NCBI GenBank assembly: GCA_020061355.1 | Contig: JAGUYK010000022.1 | Coordinates: 62,001-126,000 of the forward strand | DNA from: Ignavibacteriales bacterium | GTDB lineage: Bacteria > Bacteroidota > Ignavibacteria > Ignavibacteriales > Melioribacteraceae | Direction: 5' to 3' | Length of the DNA stretch: 64,000 nucleotides | Shown: piece by piece, positions 1 to 8,829 of the stretch | Numbering within the stretch: position 1 is the stretch's first letter | How the letters are laid out: every line of letters begins with the position of its first letter | Position numbers and translations under genes: made by a program | The notes under the pieces: model-generated | What the model was told of the DNA's origin: nothing | Databases searched by the model: none | The model's input: the letters and a program-made list of their open reading frames with translations, nothing else

Positions 1-243
1 ATTTCAGGTAACTCATCATCGCAATTAACTATTAAGGGATTAATTAAAAATACCAGTATTAAAATTCTTGATATCTCCGGGAACCTCGTACGCGATTTCC
101 AATCACCAGGTGGACGCGTTGCATTCTGGGATGGCAAGGATTTCGACGGCAGATTTGTTTCCACTGGAGTTTACATAATTGTTGCTTACGATGAAGACGC
201 AAACAATGTTACGACCTCAAAAGTAGCTGTAATAAGAAAGTGA
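1..243 (+). CDS. C-terminal end of a secreted protein with type IX sorting domain (5' truncated by window)
   Basis: An open frame runs from the first base to TGA at 241-243, giving the last 80 residues of a protein. The peptide has the FlgD-like/Por secretion C-terminal fold: a strand with KILDISGNLV, then a WDGKDFDGR turn, then STGVYIIVAYDED and a terminal KVAVIRK. This layout (hydrophobic strands around a W-D-G-x-D turn, ending in a basic strand) is typical of cargo of the type IX secretion system, where the domain directs export and surface attachment. The catalytic or binding part lies to the left of the window, so the function of the protein is unknown. Confidence 0.8.
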   Translation: MSGNSSSQLTIKGLIKNTSIKILDISGNLVRDFQSPGGRVAFWDGKDFDGRFVSTGVYIIVAYDEDANNVTTSKVAVIRK

Positions 244-256
244 TCAACCCTTTAAT

Positions 257-2200
257 ATGATAGATATTCGAAATTTATCGATACAGTTTACCGGGGAAAA
301 TCTTTTTGAAGATGTAAGTCTAAGAATCCATCGCGGCGATAAGATTGCGTTAGTTGGTTCTAATGGTAAAGGTAAGTCCACCCTTCTAAAACTCTTGATC
401 GATATAGAAAAACCCGAGAGCGGAGAGATTGTTAAGCAGAAAGGAACTCGCATCGGTTATTTGCCTCAAGACCTTATTGCTTTTAAAGGCAGAAAATTAT
501 TTGACGAAGTAAAATCTTCAATGCTGGAAATTCAAACACTGATTGAAAGAGAGAGTGATATACTCTTGCAATTAAATTCACATTCACCTAATCCTGCGGA
601 TAGGCAAGAATTATTAAATACCCTCGGAGAATTACATCACCGTAAAGAAGAACTCGATTTCTATTCTGCTGAATCACGAATAGAGAAAGTATTGATTGGT
701 CTTGGATTTAAGGAAAAAGATTTTATTAGATCGACCGAAGAGTTCTCCGGCGGTTGGCAAATGAGAATTCAACTCGCAAAAATCCTGCTTGCCAATAATG
801 ACCTTCTACTTCTTGATGAACCCACTAATCATCTTGATATTGACACGCTTGAATGGTTAGTAACATTCCTTCAGAACTACAATGGTGCCCTAATAATTGT
901 TTCGCACGACAGATACTTTATTAATAGTATTACTAATAAAACACTGGAAGTTTTTAACAACAAGGTGGACTTCTTTCCCGGCAACTATGAACATTATCTG
1001 AAATTTAAGGACGAAAGGGATGCGCAGTTAATTGAATTACAAAAGAACCGCGAAAAGAGAGTTAAAGAAATTGAAAAATTTATTGAAAGGTTCCGTTATA
1101 AAAACACAAAAGCTAAACAGGTTCAGAGTAGAATCAAGATGCTCGAAAAAATGGACTCTGTTGAATTAATTGAACAAGAAAAGAAAATTGAATTACATTT
1201 TCCCGAACCACCAAGAAGCGGAATTGTACCGATCGAATTAAAAAATATATCTAAATCATACGGAGAGCTTGAAGTACTAATTGACGTTAATCTTAATATC
1301 GAACGGGGAGAGAAAATTGCAATTGTAGGTGTAAACGGGGCCGGTAAAACTACACTGGCAAAGATTGTCGGCTCCAAGATTCCCCCTACCAAAGGGAATT
1401 TAATGTACGGTAATAATACTGTTGTTTCTTATTATGAACAGGAAGTTGCTGATTCCCTCAACCCCGACCATGATCTTATCGATGCCCTCGAAGAAGTAAA
1501 TGAAGAGTTATCGCCAGGACAGCTCAGAAAAATACTCGGTACATTTCTGTTCTCCGGTGATGATGTCTTTAAAAAAATTAAAGTTCTTTCGGGAGGTGAA
1601 AAAAGCCGTGTTGCGCTCGCACGTTTGTTATTAACCAAAAGTAATTTTATTATACTTGACGAACCGACGAACCATCTTGATTATTCTTCTAAAGAAATTC
1701 TTCAAAAAGCTTTAATAAGGTTTAACGGAACGATGATAATCGTATCTCACGACATTGACTTTCTTAAACCGATAATAACGAAAGTTTATGAAATCCGGGA
1801 TCATAAAGTGAATGTTTATTATGGCGGCATTGAGTATTATTTAACGAAAAGAAACGAATTGCACCAACAAGAAAACTCGTTGGAGAGATCCTTATTTCAA
1901 GAGAAAGTAACACGAAAAGATCAAAAAAGAATTGAGGCAGAGATAAGAAAGCAGAAGTTCAATCTTACCAAAGATTTGAAGAAAGAACTTGATGTATGTG
2001 AAAGTGAGATAAAGACTTTAGAAGTATTAAAAACTAAACTGGAAATAGAACTTGCAGAGCCCGCTGTTTATTCAAATCCCTCCACTGCCAGAGATAAAAA
2101 TATTGAGTATGATAAAATAAAAGAGCTCCTTGAAGAAGAATATAATCAATGGACAGAACTATCAAATAAATTAGAAGGGATAGAGCAAAACTTTAAATAA
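257..2200 (+). CDS. ABC-F family ATPase (duplicated ATP-binding cassette, no membrane domain)
   Basis: 647 residues with two ATP-binding cassettes and no transmembrane segment. Cassette 1 has Walker A GSNGKGKST (residues 34-42), signature SGGWQMR and Walker B LLLLDEPTNHLD; cassette 2 has Walker A GVNGAGKTT (about 357-366), signature LSGGEKSRV and Walker B FIILDEPTNHLD. A basic linker rich in Lys/Arg/Glu joins them, and a charged coiled coil forms the last 90 or so residues, as in Uup/YdiF-type members. ABC-F proteins act on the ribosome or on DNA rather than in transport. The gene starts 13 bases after the preceding stop and no clear Shine-Dalgarno is present. Which ABC-F subgroup it belongs to cannot be fixed by eye. 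Confidence 0.93.
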   Translation: MIDIRNLSIQFTGENLFEDVSLRIHRGDKIALVGSNGKGKSTLLKLLIDIEKPESGEIVKQKGTRIGYLPQDLIAFKGRKLFDEVKSSMLEIQTLIERESDILLQLNSHSPNPADRQELLNTLGELHHRKEELDFYSAESRIEKVLIGLGFKEKDFIRSTEEFSGGWQMRIQLAKILLANNDLLLLDEPTNHLDIDTLEWLVTFLQNYNGALIIVSHDRYFINSITNKTLEVFNNKVDFFPGNYEHYLKFKDERDAQLIELQKNREKRVKEIEKFIERFRYKNTKAKQVQSRIKMLEKMDSVELIEQEKKIELHFPEPPRSGIVPIELKNISKSYGELEVLIDVNLNIERGEKIAIVGVNGAGKTTLAKIVGSKIPPTKGNLMYGNNTVVSYYEQEVADSLNPDHDLIDALEEVNEELSPGQLRKILGTFLFSGDDVFKKIKVLSGGEKSRVALARLLLTKSNFIILDEPTNHLDYSSKEILQKALIRFNGTMIIVSHDIDFLKPIITKVYEIRDHKVNVYYGGIEYYLTKRNELHQQENSLERSLFQEKVTRKDQKRIEAEIRKQKFNLTKDLKKELDVCESEIKTLEVLKTKLEIELAEPAVYSNPSTARDKNIEYDKIKELLEEEYNQWTELSNKLEGIEQNFK

Positions 2201-2219
2201 TTCTCTTTTAGTGTTTGAC

Positions 2220-3188
2220 CTATTTGTTTAAAAATTCTTCTGCCAGAGCTATCCCGCCATAAATGGCAGCATCATCACCAAGTTTAGTTTGAACAATTTT
2301 AACCGTTTTGCCGGGTTCCGGTAAAACCGATTTGATAAATGCTTTCCGGACTTTAGGCATCATGAAATCACCCATAGCTTCAAATACACCACCTCCAAGA
2401 ACAATTGTATCAAGGTTAAGTAGTGTAACCAAACTTCCTAGTACGGTCCCAATTGAAACCGCAGATTTCGAAACGTACTTTACTGCAAGCTGATCAGATT
2501 TCTTTACAGCAAATGCAAGACCTTTGCTCTTCAATAATTTCTTAGATGATTTATATTCTTTAAGAATACTCTTTTTCCCACTGTTCAATTCTTTTTTAAT
2601 ATCTCGAACAACTGCCGTTCTGCTCGCAATTAATTCAAATGTACTGTTCTTATCCTTACTTAATAAATTCCCTTTGGCATTAACTTTCATATGACCGATT
2701 TCACCTGCAAAAAAAGTTGAACCCCGATAAATCTTGCCATCAAAGAAAAGTGCTCCGCCAATTCCAGTTCCGACAAATACTACCAGCATATTATTTGTTT
2801 CTTCACCAGTTTCAAATTTCTTGATTCCCAGACCGGCAAGGTTCACATCATTTTCAATCAATAAAGGGATTGAAAAATGTTTTAAGAGTGCCTCTTTAAT
2901 ATTAAAATTTTTTATCCCAAGATTAGGAGCATTTGATATTATACCCGTATAAGGATTGACTGTACCCGGTACCCCAAGACTTATTGCTTTTATTTCCCTC
3001 TCTGTAACTTCATTTTCCTTCATAACTTTTTTAATTGACTGGACGATTGAATTTACCAATCCCTCTTTACCATTTATTAGTTCAGTAGGGATTTTTTCTT
3101 TCGATTTTATTTTATTATTCACATCGATCAAAGCGGATAGAATCTTGGTACCTCCAAGATCAATAGAAATGATATAATTCTTCGGCAT
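2220..3188 (-). CDS. ROK family sugar kinase-like protein
   Basis: 322 residues. The N-terminus carries the phosphate-binding motif SIDLGGTKILS, and the middle carries VFVGTGIGGALFFDGKIYRG followed by AGEIGHMKV, the ROK glycine-rich and GH signatures; TIVLGGGVFEA is the C-terminal adenosine motif. ROK members phosphorylate glucose, N-acetylglucosamine, mannose or related sugars, and some are transcriptional repressors; there is no DNA-binding domain here, so a kinase is more likely. The usual zinc motif with three cysteines after the GH motif is absent: the equivalent stretch reads KGNLLSKDKNSTFE. Substrate is therefore open. It converges with the ABC-F gene (20 bases between stops). Confidence 0.85.
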   Translation of the reverse strand: MPKNYIISIDLGGTKILSALIDVNNKIKSKEKIPTELINGKEGLVNSIVQSIKKVMKENEVTEREIKAISLGVPGTVNPYTGIISNAPNLGIKNFNIKEALLKHFSIPLLIENDVNLAGLGIKKFETGEETNNMLVVFVGTGIGGALFFDGKIYRGSTFFAGEIGHMKVNAKGNLLSKDKNSTFELIASRTAVVRDIKKELNSGKKSILKEYKSSKKLLKSKGLAFAVKKSDQLAVKYVSKSAVSIGTVLGSLVTLLNLDTIVLGGGVFEAMGDFMMPKVRKAFIKSVLPEPGKTVKIVQTKLGDDAAIYGGIALAEEFLNK

Positions 3189-3335
3189 TTTCTCTCCAGT
3201 AGAATTAATTATTTTAAAAGTACGATTTTAGTCATTAAAAAATTTATTAAATTCACAATGCAGTTTAATAAAAAACGAGGGTTAATATCTTTCTCTTTGT
3301 AAAAATACTAGATTTATAATAATATCGGGAGAATT

Positions 3336-4961
3336 ATGTATATAAATTTTTCGGATATCCCGGGACATCAAAACCTGTTCCTCGATTATCTCAATGAATT
3401 TAATAATGTAGAGAAATTCTATAAAAGGAATTTCAGAGACCAGGAGAGTTACGAAGACCTTCTAAGGCAACTTGCCATAAAAGATCGTCCGCATAGAGCC
3501 GCTTTAGCCGATGCAATTAGATCTCAATATGATGAAGTTAAAACCTCCAAGCCAACTCAAACAAACATAGAAGCACTCTATTCTCCTAAAACTATTGCCG
3601 TCGTTACAGGTCAGCAGCTTGGTATTTTAGGCGGTCCAATTTATACTATTTACAAAACTATTACTGCACTTAAACTATGCAACTACCTCAAAGAAAAATA
3701 CGAAGGGTATCATTTTGTCCCGATTTTTTGGCTTGAGGGCGACGATCATGATTATGAAGAGGTTCGATCTGTTAACTTAGTTAACAATGATAACCGGATT
3801 TTTAATATTAAGTATGACGACGGTAATCTAGACGAGATAAACCGTGGTAATATCGGGCATCTGAAATTCACTCAAAACATTGAACAAATATTTTCCTCAC
3901 TATTAACTGAATTAAGAGAAACCGAATTTAAGAAACAGCTTGTAGAGTTTTTGCAATCAATTTATCAGCCGGAAAAAACTTTCCTTGAAACATTCCGAGA
4001 GATAATGATCAGATTATTCGAAGAGCATGGATTAATCGTATTTAATCCGCTTGACCCGGGGATTAAAAAACTGTTAATCCCGATATTCACTAAAGAAATA
4101 ACAAGTTACCGCAACCATACAGGTATTCTTGTAGAAAGAAGTGCAGAACTTGAAGAGCTCTATCACGCTCAGGTTAAAGTCAAAGCGATTAATCTTTTTT
4201 ACATTGACGATAATGAACGCCTTCTTATTGAACCGGTTGATAACGATTATCGACTTAAAGGTAAACGAAAAAGGTTCACACAGGAGGATTTGCTCTCGCA
4301 AGTGAATTTTACACCCGAAAGATTTAGTCCTAATGTTTTACTTCGACCAATTTGTCAGGATTATTTATTCCCGACAGCGTTTTATGTAGGTGGACCCGGT
4401 GAAATAAGTTATTTTGCCCAGGTAACACCTTTATACGATTTATATGATATAACGGAACCGATAATTTATCCCCGTTCATCAGCAACAATACTGGAAAAGG
4501 GTGTCCAATCAATTTTAGAAAAGTACAATCTTAATCTGATTGATATATTCTTAAGCGAAGACGAGCTTGTTACAAAGGTGATTATGGAAAATGCGGGTGC
4601 CGATATTACAAATGTTTTTGGAGAAGCGATTCATTCATTAAACCAAATTTTTCATCCTATCAATGATAAATTAAATTCGATTGATAAAACTTTATCGGAG
4701 CTCTCCAACAAATCCAAAGAGAGAATGGAGCAGACAATTGAATTCCTGAAATCGAAAGCCATTGAAGCGGAAAAACGGAAACATGAAGCAACTATTCGCC
4801 AGCTTGGTAAAGTGCGAAACGTTCTTTATCCAAATGATAATTTGCAGGAAAGGGAATTGAATTTTCTTTACTTCATAAATAAATACGGAACAGATGTTTT
4901 AAAATATATAATAGGTGAACTTGCCATCAACAAGTTTGAACATCAGGTGATTGAGCTTTAG
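3336..4961 (+). CDS. bshC: Bacillithiol biosynthesis cysteine-adding enzyme BshC
   Basis: 541 residues, the normal length for BshC. The diagnostic stretch VTGQQLGILGGPIYTIYK is at about residues 90-107, followed by FVPIFWLEGDDHDYEE, and later LRPICQDYLFPTAFYVGGPGE; a long C-terminal coiled coil (about 450-520) is also characteristic. BshC is the proposed ligase that joins cysteine to glucosaminyl-malate in the last step of bacillithiol synthesis. Its presence suggests that bacillithiol is the low-molecular-weight thiol of this organism; bshA and bshB are not in the window. An AGA-rich GGGAGAATT precedes the ATG. Its stop codon overlaps the aroA stop on the other strand. Confidence 0.95.
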   Translation: MYINFSDIPGHQNLFLDYLNEFNNVEKFYKRNFRDQESYEDLLRQLAIKDRPHRAALADAIRSQYDEVKTSKPTQTNIEALYSPKTIAVVTGQQLGILGGPIYTIYKTITALKLCNYLKEKYEGYHFVPIFWLEGDDHDYEEVRSVNLVNNDNRIFNIKYDDGNLDEINRGNIGHLKFTQNIEQIFSSLLTELRETEFKKQLVEFLQSIYQPEKTFLETFREIMIRLFEEHGLIVFNPLDPGIKKLLIPIFTKEITSYRNHTGILVERSAELEELYHAQVKVKAINLFYIDDNERLLIEPVDNDYRLKGKRKRFTQEDLLSQVNFTPERFSPNVLLRPICQDYLFPTAFYVGGPGEISYFAQVTPLYDLYDITEPIIYPRSSATILEKGVQSILEKYNLNLIDIFLSEDELVTKVIMENAGADITNVFGEAIHSLNQIFHPINDKLNSIDKTLSELSNKSKERMEQTIEFLKSKAIEAEKRKHEATIRQLGKVRNVLYPNDNLQERELNFLYFINKYGTDVLKYIIGELAINKFEHQVIEL

Positions 4962-6238
4962 ATAAGATTTTTAATTTGTTCGATAAAATCGGGATTGGAA
5001 ACAGCAACGGATTCAAACTGATTAACACTGCCCCCGTTCCTCAGAATCATTGCCAGAATTGAAAATGCCATAGCGATTCTATGATCTCCAAAACTTTCAA
5101 AAAGAATATCCTCATAGTTTGTAACCGTTCCGCCTATTTCAAAACCATCAGCCGATTCAATTACATCCAGACCAAGTAATTGATAATTATCACAGAGAGA
5201 TTTAATCCGGTCCGACTCTTTAATCCGGAGTTCCTTAGCATTGCCGATCTTAAAATTCCCTTCTGCAAACAATCCGGCAACGGATAAAATTGGTATTTCA
5301 TCGATAATGCTTGGTATTATTTCATCCGGAATCTTTATGCTTTTCAGTTCGCTCGATTTTACAAGCAAATCTCCTCTTATCTCGCCATTTTCTGTGAATT
5401 CCTTTTCAATAGAAATTAATCCTCCCATCTCAATTAAGATTTTTATGATTCCTGTCCGGGTCGGATTAAGAGAAACATTTTTAATAAGTAATTCTGAATT
5501 CTTCAGCAACAAAGTAAGTACAATAAAAAAGGATGCAGTTGAAATATCCGAAGGGATTGTCATCTCGAAAGGTTGAGGATAATTCTTTTTCGAAGCAATT
5601 ATTTTTATTTCGCTGTCTGAGGATTCTGTATCAAGTCCCAGCATTCTTTCCGTATGGTCTCTTGTTTGAGTAGTTTCATGTATAATTGTTTGGTCATCGA
5701 GGTGGAGAGCCGCAAGTATCAAAGCACTTTTAACCTGGGCACTTGCAACTTTCATTTTGTATTCAACTGTATGAAGATTACCAGATGGTTTAATTACTAA
5801 AGGTAATGTACCTAATTCAGATGCCGAAATATCGGCACCAATAAATTGCAACGGCTCAACAACTCTAAGCATAGGACGATTGGATAATGATTCATCACCT
5901 GTTATTACAGATTCGAAGTTTTGTGCTGCCAGTATCCCGCTTAAAAGTCGTGATGTAGTTCCGGAATTGCCGGCAAATAATTCCTGACCGGGTTTTATAA
6001 ATCCTTTGAAACCATTTCCATAAATCTTTATCAATTCTGGTTTTTTTTCTATTCTAATTCCAAGTTCAGAAAAACAATTTATTGTTGAATGAACATCGTC
6101 AGAATTTGAGCAGTTACGGATAATGGAAGTTCCCTTTGCCATTGATGAAAACATTACAGCACGATGTGAGATTGACTTATCACCGGGTAACTTTAACTCC
6201 CCTTTTACTTTTTCAATATGATCGAATTTTTGAATCAT
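4958..6238 (-). CDS. aroA: 3-phosphoshikimate 1-carboxyvinyltransferase (EPSP synthase)
   Basis: 426 residues from the ATG at 6236-6238, which overlaps the TGA of the upstream methyltransferase as ATGA; a GTG 12 bases earlier is a less likely start. The protein has LPGDKSISHRA (residues 17-27) that binds the substrates, GNSGTTSRLLSGIL, and the late IKESDRIKSL and FGDHRIAMAF motifs of the family. It transfers the enolpyruvyl group of phosphoenolpyruvate to shikimate-3-phosphate in aromatic amino acid synthesis in the cytoplasm. It is the last gene of a minus-strand run that starts with the ymdB-like gene. Confidence 0.95.
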   Translation of the reverse strand: MIQKFDHIEKVKGELKLPGDKSISHRAVMFSSMAKGTSIIRNCSNSDDVHSTINCFSELGIRIEKKPELIKIYGNGFKGFIKPGQELFAGNSGTTSRLLSGILAAQNFESVITGDESLSNRPMLRVVEPLQFIGADISASELGTLPLVIKPSGNLHTVEYKMKVASAQVKSALILAALHLDDQTIIHETTQTRDHTERMLGLDTESSDSEIKIIASKKNYPQPFEMTIPSDISTASFFIVLTLLLKNSELLIKNVSLNPTRTGIIKILIEMGGLISIEKEFTENGEIRGDLLVKSSELKSIKIPDEIIPSIIDEIPILSVAGLFAEGNFKIGNAKELRIKESDRIKSLCDNYQLLGLDVIESADGFEIGGTVTNYEDILFESFGDHRIAMAFSILAMILRNGGSVNQFESVAVSNPDFIEQIKNLI

Positions 6239-6831
6239 TTTTTGCACCACTTATCAATTAATTCGTCAAGTTCCTTCTGTGCCAGCTCAGATTTTTGATA
6301 CATTCCTTTCTTTTCTCTTTGCCGCAACGCTTCAAATAAAGAAACTGCAATAGCAACGGATACATTAAGACTTTGAATCATCCCTTTCATAGGAATATAA
6401 AACACTTCATCAGAATTATCTGTTATCTCTTTCGATATGCCGCGATGCTCATTACCAAATACAATTGCTACTTTTTTAGTTAGATCAAGTTGATATAGAC
6501 TTTTTGCAGAAGGATCGAGATAACTTGAAAAGATCTTAAATCCATCTTTCCTTAATGCACCAAAACACTCCTGGACTGAACTAAATTTTTCTGTATCGAC
6601 CCATTTACTAGCAGATGCTGATGAAATTCGGCTCAGTTTAGGAAATTTTTCAATTGTATAGAGCAAATTTACTTTAGGAATTCCGACGGCTTCGCAGGTA
6701 CGTATTATAGCACTTACATTATGCTCGTCATGAATATTTTCCAGGACAACACTAAGTGAGAACTGGCGTGCTATTGCAGCAGCAGAAATTTTTTCTAATC
6801 GTTTATCAGTCTTAAATTTGCGCATACTCAT
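6235..6831 (-). CDS. trmH: SpoU/TrmH family RNA 2'-O-methyltransferase
   Basis: 198 residues with the knotted SPOUT fold motifs: NVSAIIRTCEAVGI near the start, VAIVFGNEHRGIS in the middle and IPMKGMIQSLNVSVAIAVSLFEALR near the end. There is no N-terminal substrate-binding extension of the RlmB type, and a basic C-terminal tail follows the knot, which fits tRNA (guanosine-18-2'-O)-methyltransferase TrmH. It overlaps both neighbours by 4 bases (HicB-like upstream, aroA downstream), so the three are very likely translated from one message. The exact RNA target is inferred from length and domain layout only. Confidence 0.85.
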   Translation of the reverse strand: MSMRKFKTDKRLEKISAAAIARQFSLSVVLENIHDEHNVSAIIRTCEAVGIPKVNLLYTIEKFPKLSRISSASASKWVDTEKFSSVQECFGALRKDGFKIFSSYLDPSAKSLYQLDLTKKVAIVFGNEHRGISKEITDNSDEVFYIPMKGMIQSLNVSVAIAVSLFEALRQREKKGMYQKSELAQKELDELIDKWCKK

Positions 6832-7052
6832 TTATCAAAAATGATCTTGTAAACTTTTTTATATCCTTCCTTCCGCGCAAGATCAATTTTGATTTTAAAG
6901 TTAGACTCTGCCTGAATATAAAAACGGAACATTTCTAAAGTTCGTGATATAGCATCTTCTTCGTTGTGTGCCCAGCTTTCACATCCTTTAATAGAAGGAA
7001 TTTCTACTGAAAAACCGTCATCAGTTTGCAATACAATTAAATCGAGAACCAC
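6828..7052 (-). CDS. Small HicB-like protein, no HicA partner
   Basis: 74 residues. The first half, LIVLQTDDGFSVEIPSIKGCESWAHNEEDAI, matches the HicB-type partial RNase H fold (strand, D-D-G-F, strand, P-x-x-x-G-C, A-x-x-x-E-E-A-I). The second half is a basic helix and strand with no DNA-binding domain. The start is GTG at 7050-7052, overlapping the deoC TAG. HicB is normally the antitoxin of HicA, but there is no hicA-like small ORF on either side, so this looks like an orphan used for something else or simply carried in the operon. Confidence 0.65.
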   Translation of the reverse strand: MVLDLIVLQTDDGFSVEIPSIKGCESWAHNEEDAISRTLEMFRFYIQAESNFKIKIDLARKEGYKKVYKIIFDK

Positions 7053-7921
7053 TAATATCCGCCTGAAGCAGATTTTTCGCCTTTAACAATTTTGACGCTT
7101 GCACTGGCTCCAATTCTATCTGCCCCGCTTTCAATCATCAACTTTGCATCTTCAGCAGTTCTGATTCCGCCTGAGGCTTTAACACCAACAGCCGAACCAA
7201 CAACATATCTCATTAATGCAACATCACCCGCAGTTGCGCCGCCTTTGCTAAATCCGGTTGAAGTCTTTACAAAATCGGCTTTTGCTTCTTTACTTAATAA
7301 ACATGCTTTGATTTTTTCCTCATCACTTAAAAGAGCAGTTTCAAGAATTACTTTACATACCGCACTATGTCTTTTAGCTGCAAGAACCACTTGATTTATA
7401 TCGTTGAAAACATAATCATATTTTTTTTGTTTAAGCATACCAATATTAATTACCATATCTATTTCCTGAGCACCACTATTCAAAGCTTGCTCTGCTTCTG
7501 CCCTTTTTATTTCAGTAGTTGTTGCACCTAAAGGAAATCCTATAACAGTACAAACTTTTACCTGGCTCCCCTTAAGGAGTTCTCTACTCATTGAAACAAA
7601 ACATGGATTAATGCAAACGGAAGCGAAGTTGTATGTTCTGGCTTCCTCACAAAGTTTAGTAATTTCATCCGGTGTCGCATCAGGTTTAAGCATCGTATGA
7701 TCAATCATCCGCGCTACATTTCTATCAATTAGTTCATTAGCAACTCCAAGTCCCGCAGCAATTCTTTCCGCACCGTTATTAATAATGTTTTTTACTGCAA
7801 TAGGTTGATCTACAATATTTCTTTCCCAGCCGACACATGAGCCCGTAGTACAGTAAAAATCCTGCAAAGATTTTTCAATAAAAACTTGTGTTACCACCTT
7901 ATCAATTAATGAAGAATCCAT
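7052..7921 (-). CDS. deoC: Deoxyribose-phosphate aldolase with N-terminal extension
   Basis: 289 residues, about 65 longer at the N-terminus than the usual 220-residue enzyme. The core (from about residue 71, [12 protein letters not shown]) has the proton-relay Asp155 in [10 protein letters not shown], the Schiff-base Lys219 in FVKTSTGF and Lys248 in [10 protein letters not shown], so it should be active: it cleaves 2-deoxyribose-5-phosphate to acetaldehyde and glyceraldehyde-3-phosphate. Residues 1-20 form a predicted amphipathic helix ([16 protein letters not shown]) like the encapsulation peptides of microcompartment enzymes, followed by a Cys-containing linker (CTTGSC). One base separates it from folD upstream. 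A BMC role is an inference; a plain nucleoside-catabolic role is the alternative. Confidence 0.93.
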   Translation of the reverse strand: MDSSLIDKVVTQVFIEKSLQDFYCTTGSCVGWERNIVDQPIAVKNIINNGAERIAAGLGVANELIDRNVARMIDHTMLKPDATPDEITKLCEEARTYNFASVCINPCFVSMSRELLKGSQVKVCTVIGFPLGATTTEIKRAEAEQALNSGAQEIDMVINIGMLKQKKYDYVFNDINQVVLAAKRHSAVCKVILETALLSDEEKIKACLLSKEAKADFVKTSTGFSKGGATAGDVALMRYVVGSAVGVKASGGIRTAEDAKLMIESGADRIGASASVKIVKGEKSASGGY

Positions 7922-7922
7922 T

Positions 7923-8810
7923 TTATTTGCCTGTTGGATAATTTTGATATGCTTGAAATGTATTTTTTAAAAGCATTGCTATTGTCATAGGACCAACTCC
8001 ACCGGGGACCGGTGTGATATAGGAAGCTTTTTTTTCAACGTTTTCAAAATCAACATCGCCTACTATTCTATATCCCTTTGCTGTGTTTTTATCTTGAACC
8101 CGGTTTATTCCAACATCAATTACTACTGTACCTTCTCTAACCATTTCAGCAGTGATGAAATTCGCTTTACCCATTGCTGCAATTAGTATATCTGCAGTAA
8201 GAATATATTTCGACAAATCCTTCTCTGCAGAATGACAGATGGTAACAATTGCATTAGCACCTTCTTTTTTCTGAACAAGAAGGTTAGCAACCGGTTTCCC
8301 GACTATATTGCTTCTGCCAACTACAACAACATGTTTACCTGTTGTAGGAATATTATACCTTTTTAACAGTTCCACTATGCCGTACGGAGTGCAGGGATAT
8401 AAAGTTTTATTGCCAATTAAAAGATTTCCGACATTTATTGGATGAAATCCATCAACATCTTTTTTAGGATCGATTGCTTCAATAACTTTTTGTTCGCTAA
8501 TATGAGCAGGCAATGGCAGCTGTACTAATATCCCGTGATATGATTCATCCTTATTGTATTGCTCAATTAGTTTAAGCAGTTCTGCTTCTCTAACGCTTTC
8601 CGAAAGTCTTTCAACTTTCGAAAGCATTCCTATTTCAATGCATGACTTACTTTTAGAAGTAACATAAGATTGCGAGGCAGGATTCTCCCCAACAAGAATA
8701 GTTACTAATCCGGGTACCTGTTTCCCTTCGCTAATAAGCGACTGAATTTCTTTTTTTAGTTCTTCTTTAATCTCTGCTGCAGTTTTTTTACCGTCAATTA
8801 ATATTGCCAT
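7923..8810 (-). CDS. folD: Bifunctional methylenetetrahydrofolate dehydrogenase/cyclohydrolase
   Basis: 295 residues, full length. The catalytic region has [14 protein letters not shown] with the conserved Tyr and Lys, the NADP-binding region has [17 protein letters not shown], and the C-terminus has [15 protein letters not shown], the family signature. FolD interconverts 5,10-methylene-, 5,10-methenyl- and 10-formyl-tetrahydrofolate in the cytoplasm, feeding purine and formyl-methionine synthesis. It lies between the ymdB-like gene (19 bases) and deoC (1 base), so the three are probably one transcript. Confidence 0.96.
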   Translation of the reverse strand: MAILIDGKKTAAEIKEELKKEIQSLISEGKQVPGLVTILVGENPASQSYVTSKSKSCIEIGMLSKVERLSESVREAELLKLIEQYNKDESYHGILVQLPLPAHISEQKVIEAIDPKKDVDGFHPINVGNLLIGNKTLYPCTPYGIVELLKRYNIPTTGKHVVVVGRSNIVGKPVANLLVQKKEGANAIVTICHSAEKDLSKYILTADILIAAMGKANFITAEMVREGTVVIDVGINRVQDKNTAKGYRIVGDVDFENVEKKASYITPVPGGVGPMTIAMLLKNTFQAYQNYPTGK

Positions 8811-8829
8811 AGTATTCTAAATTATCTGA

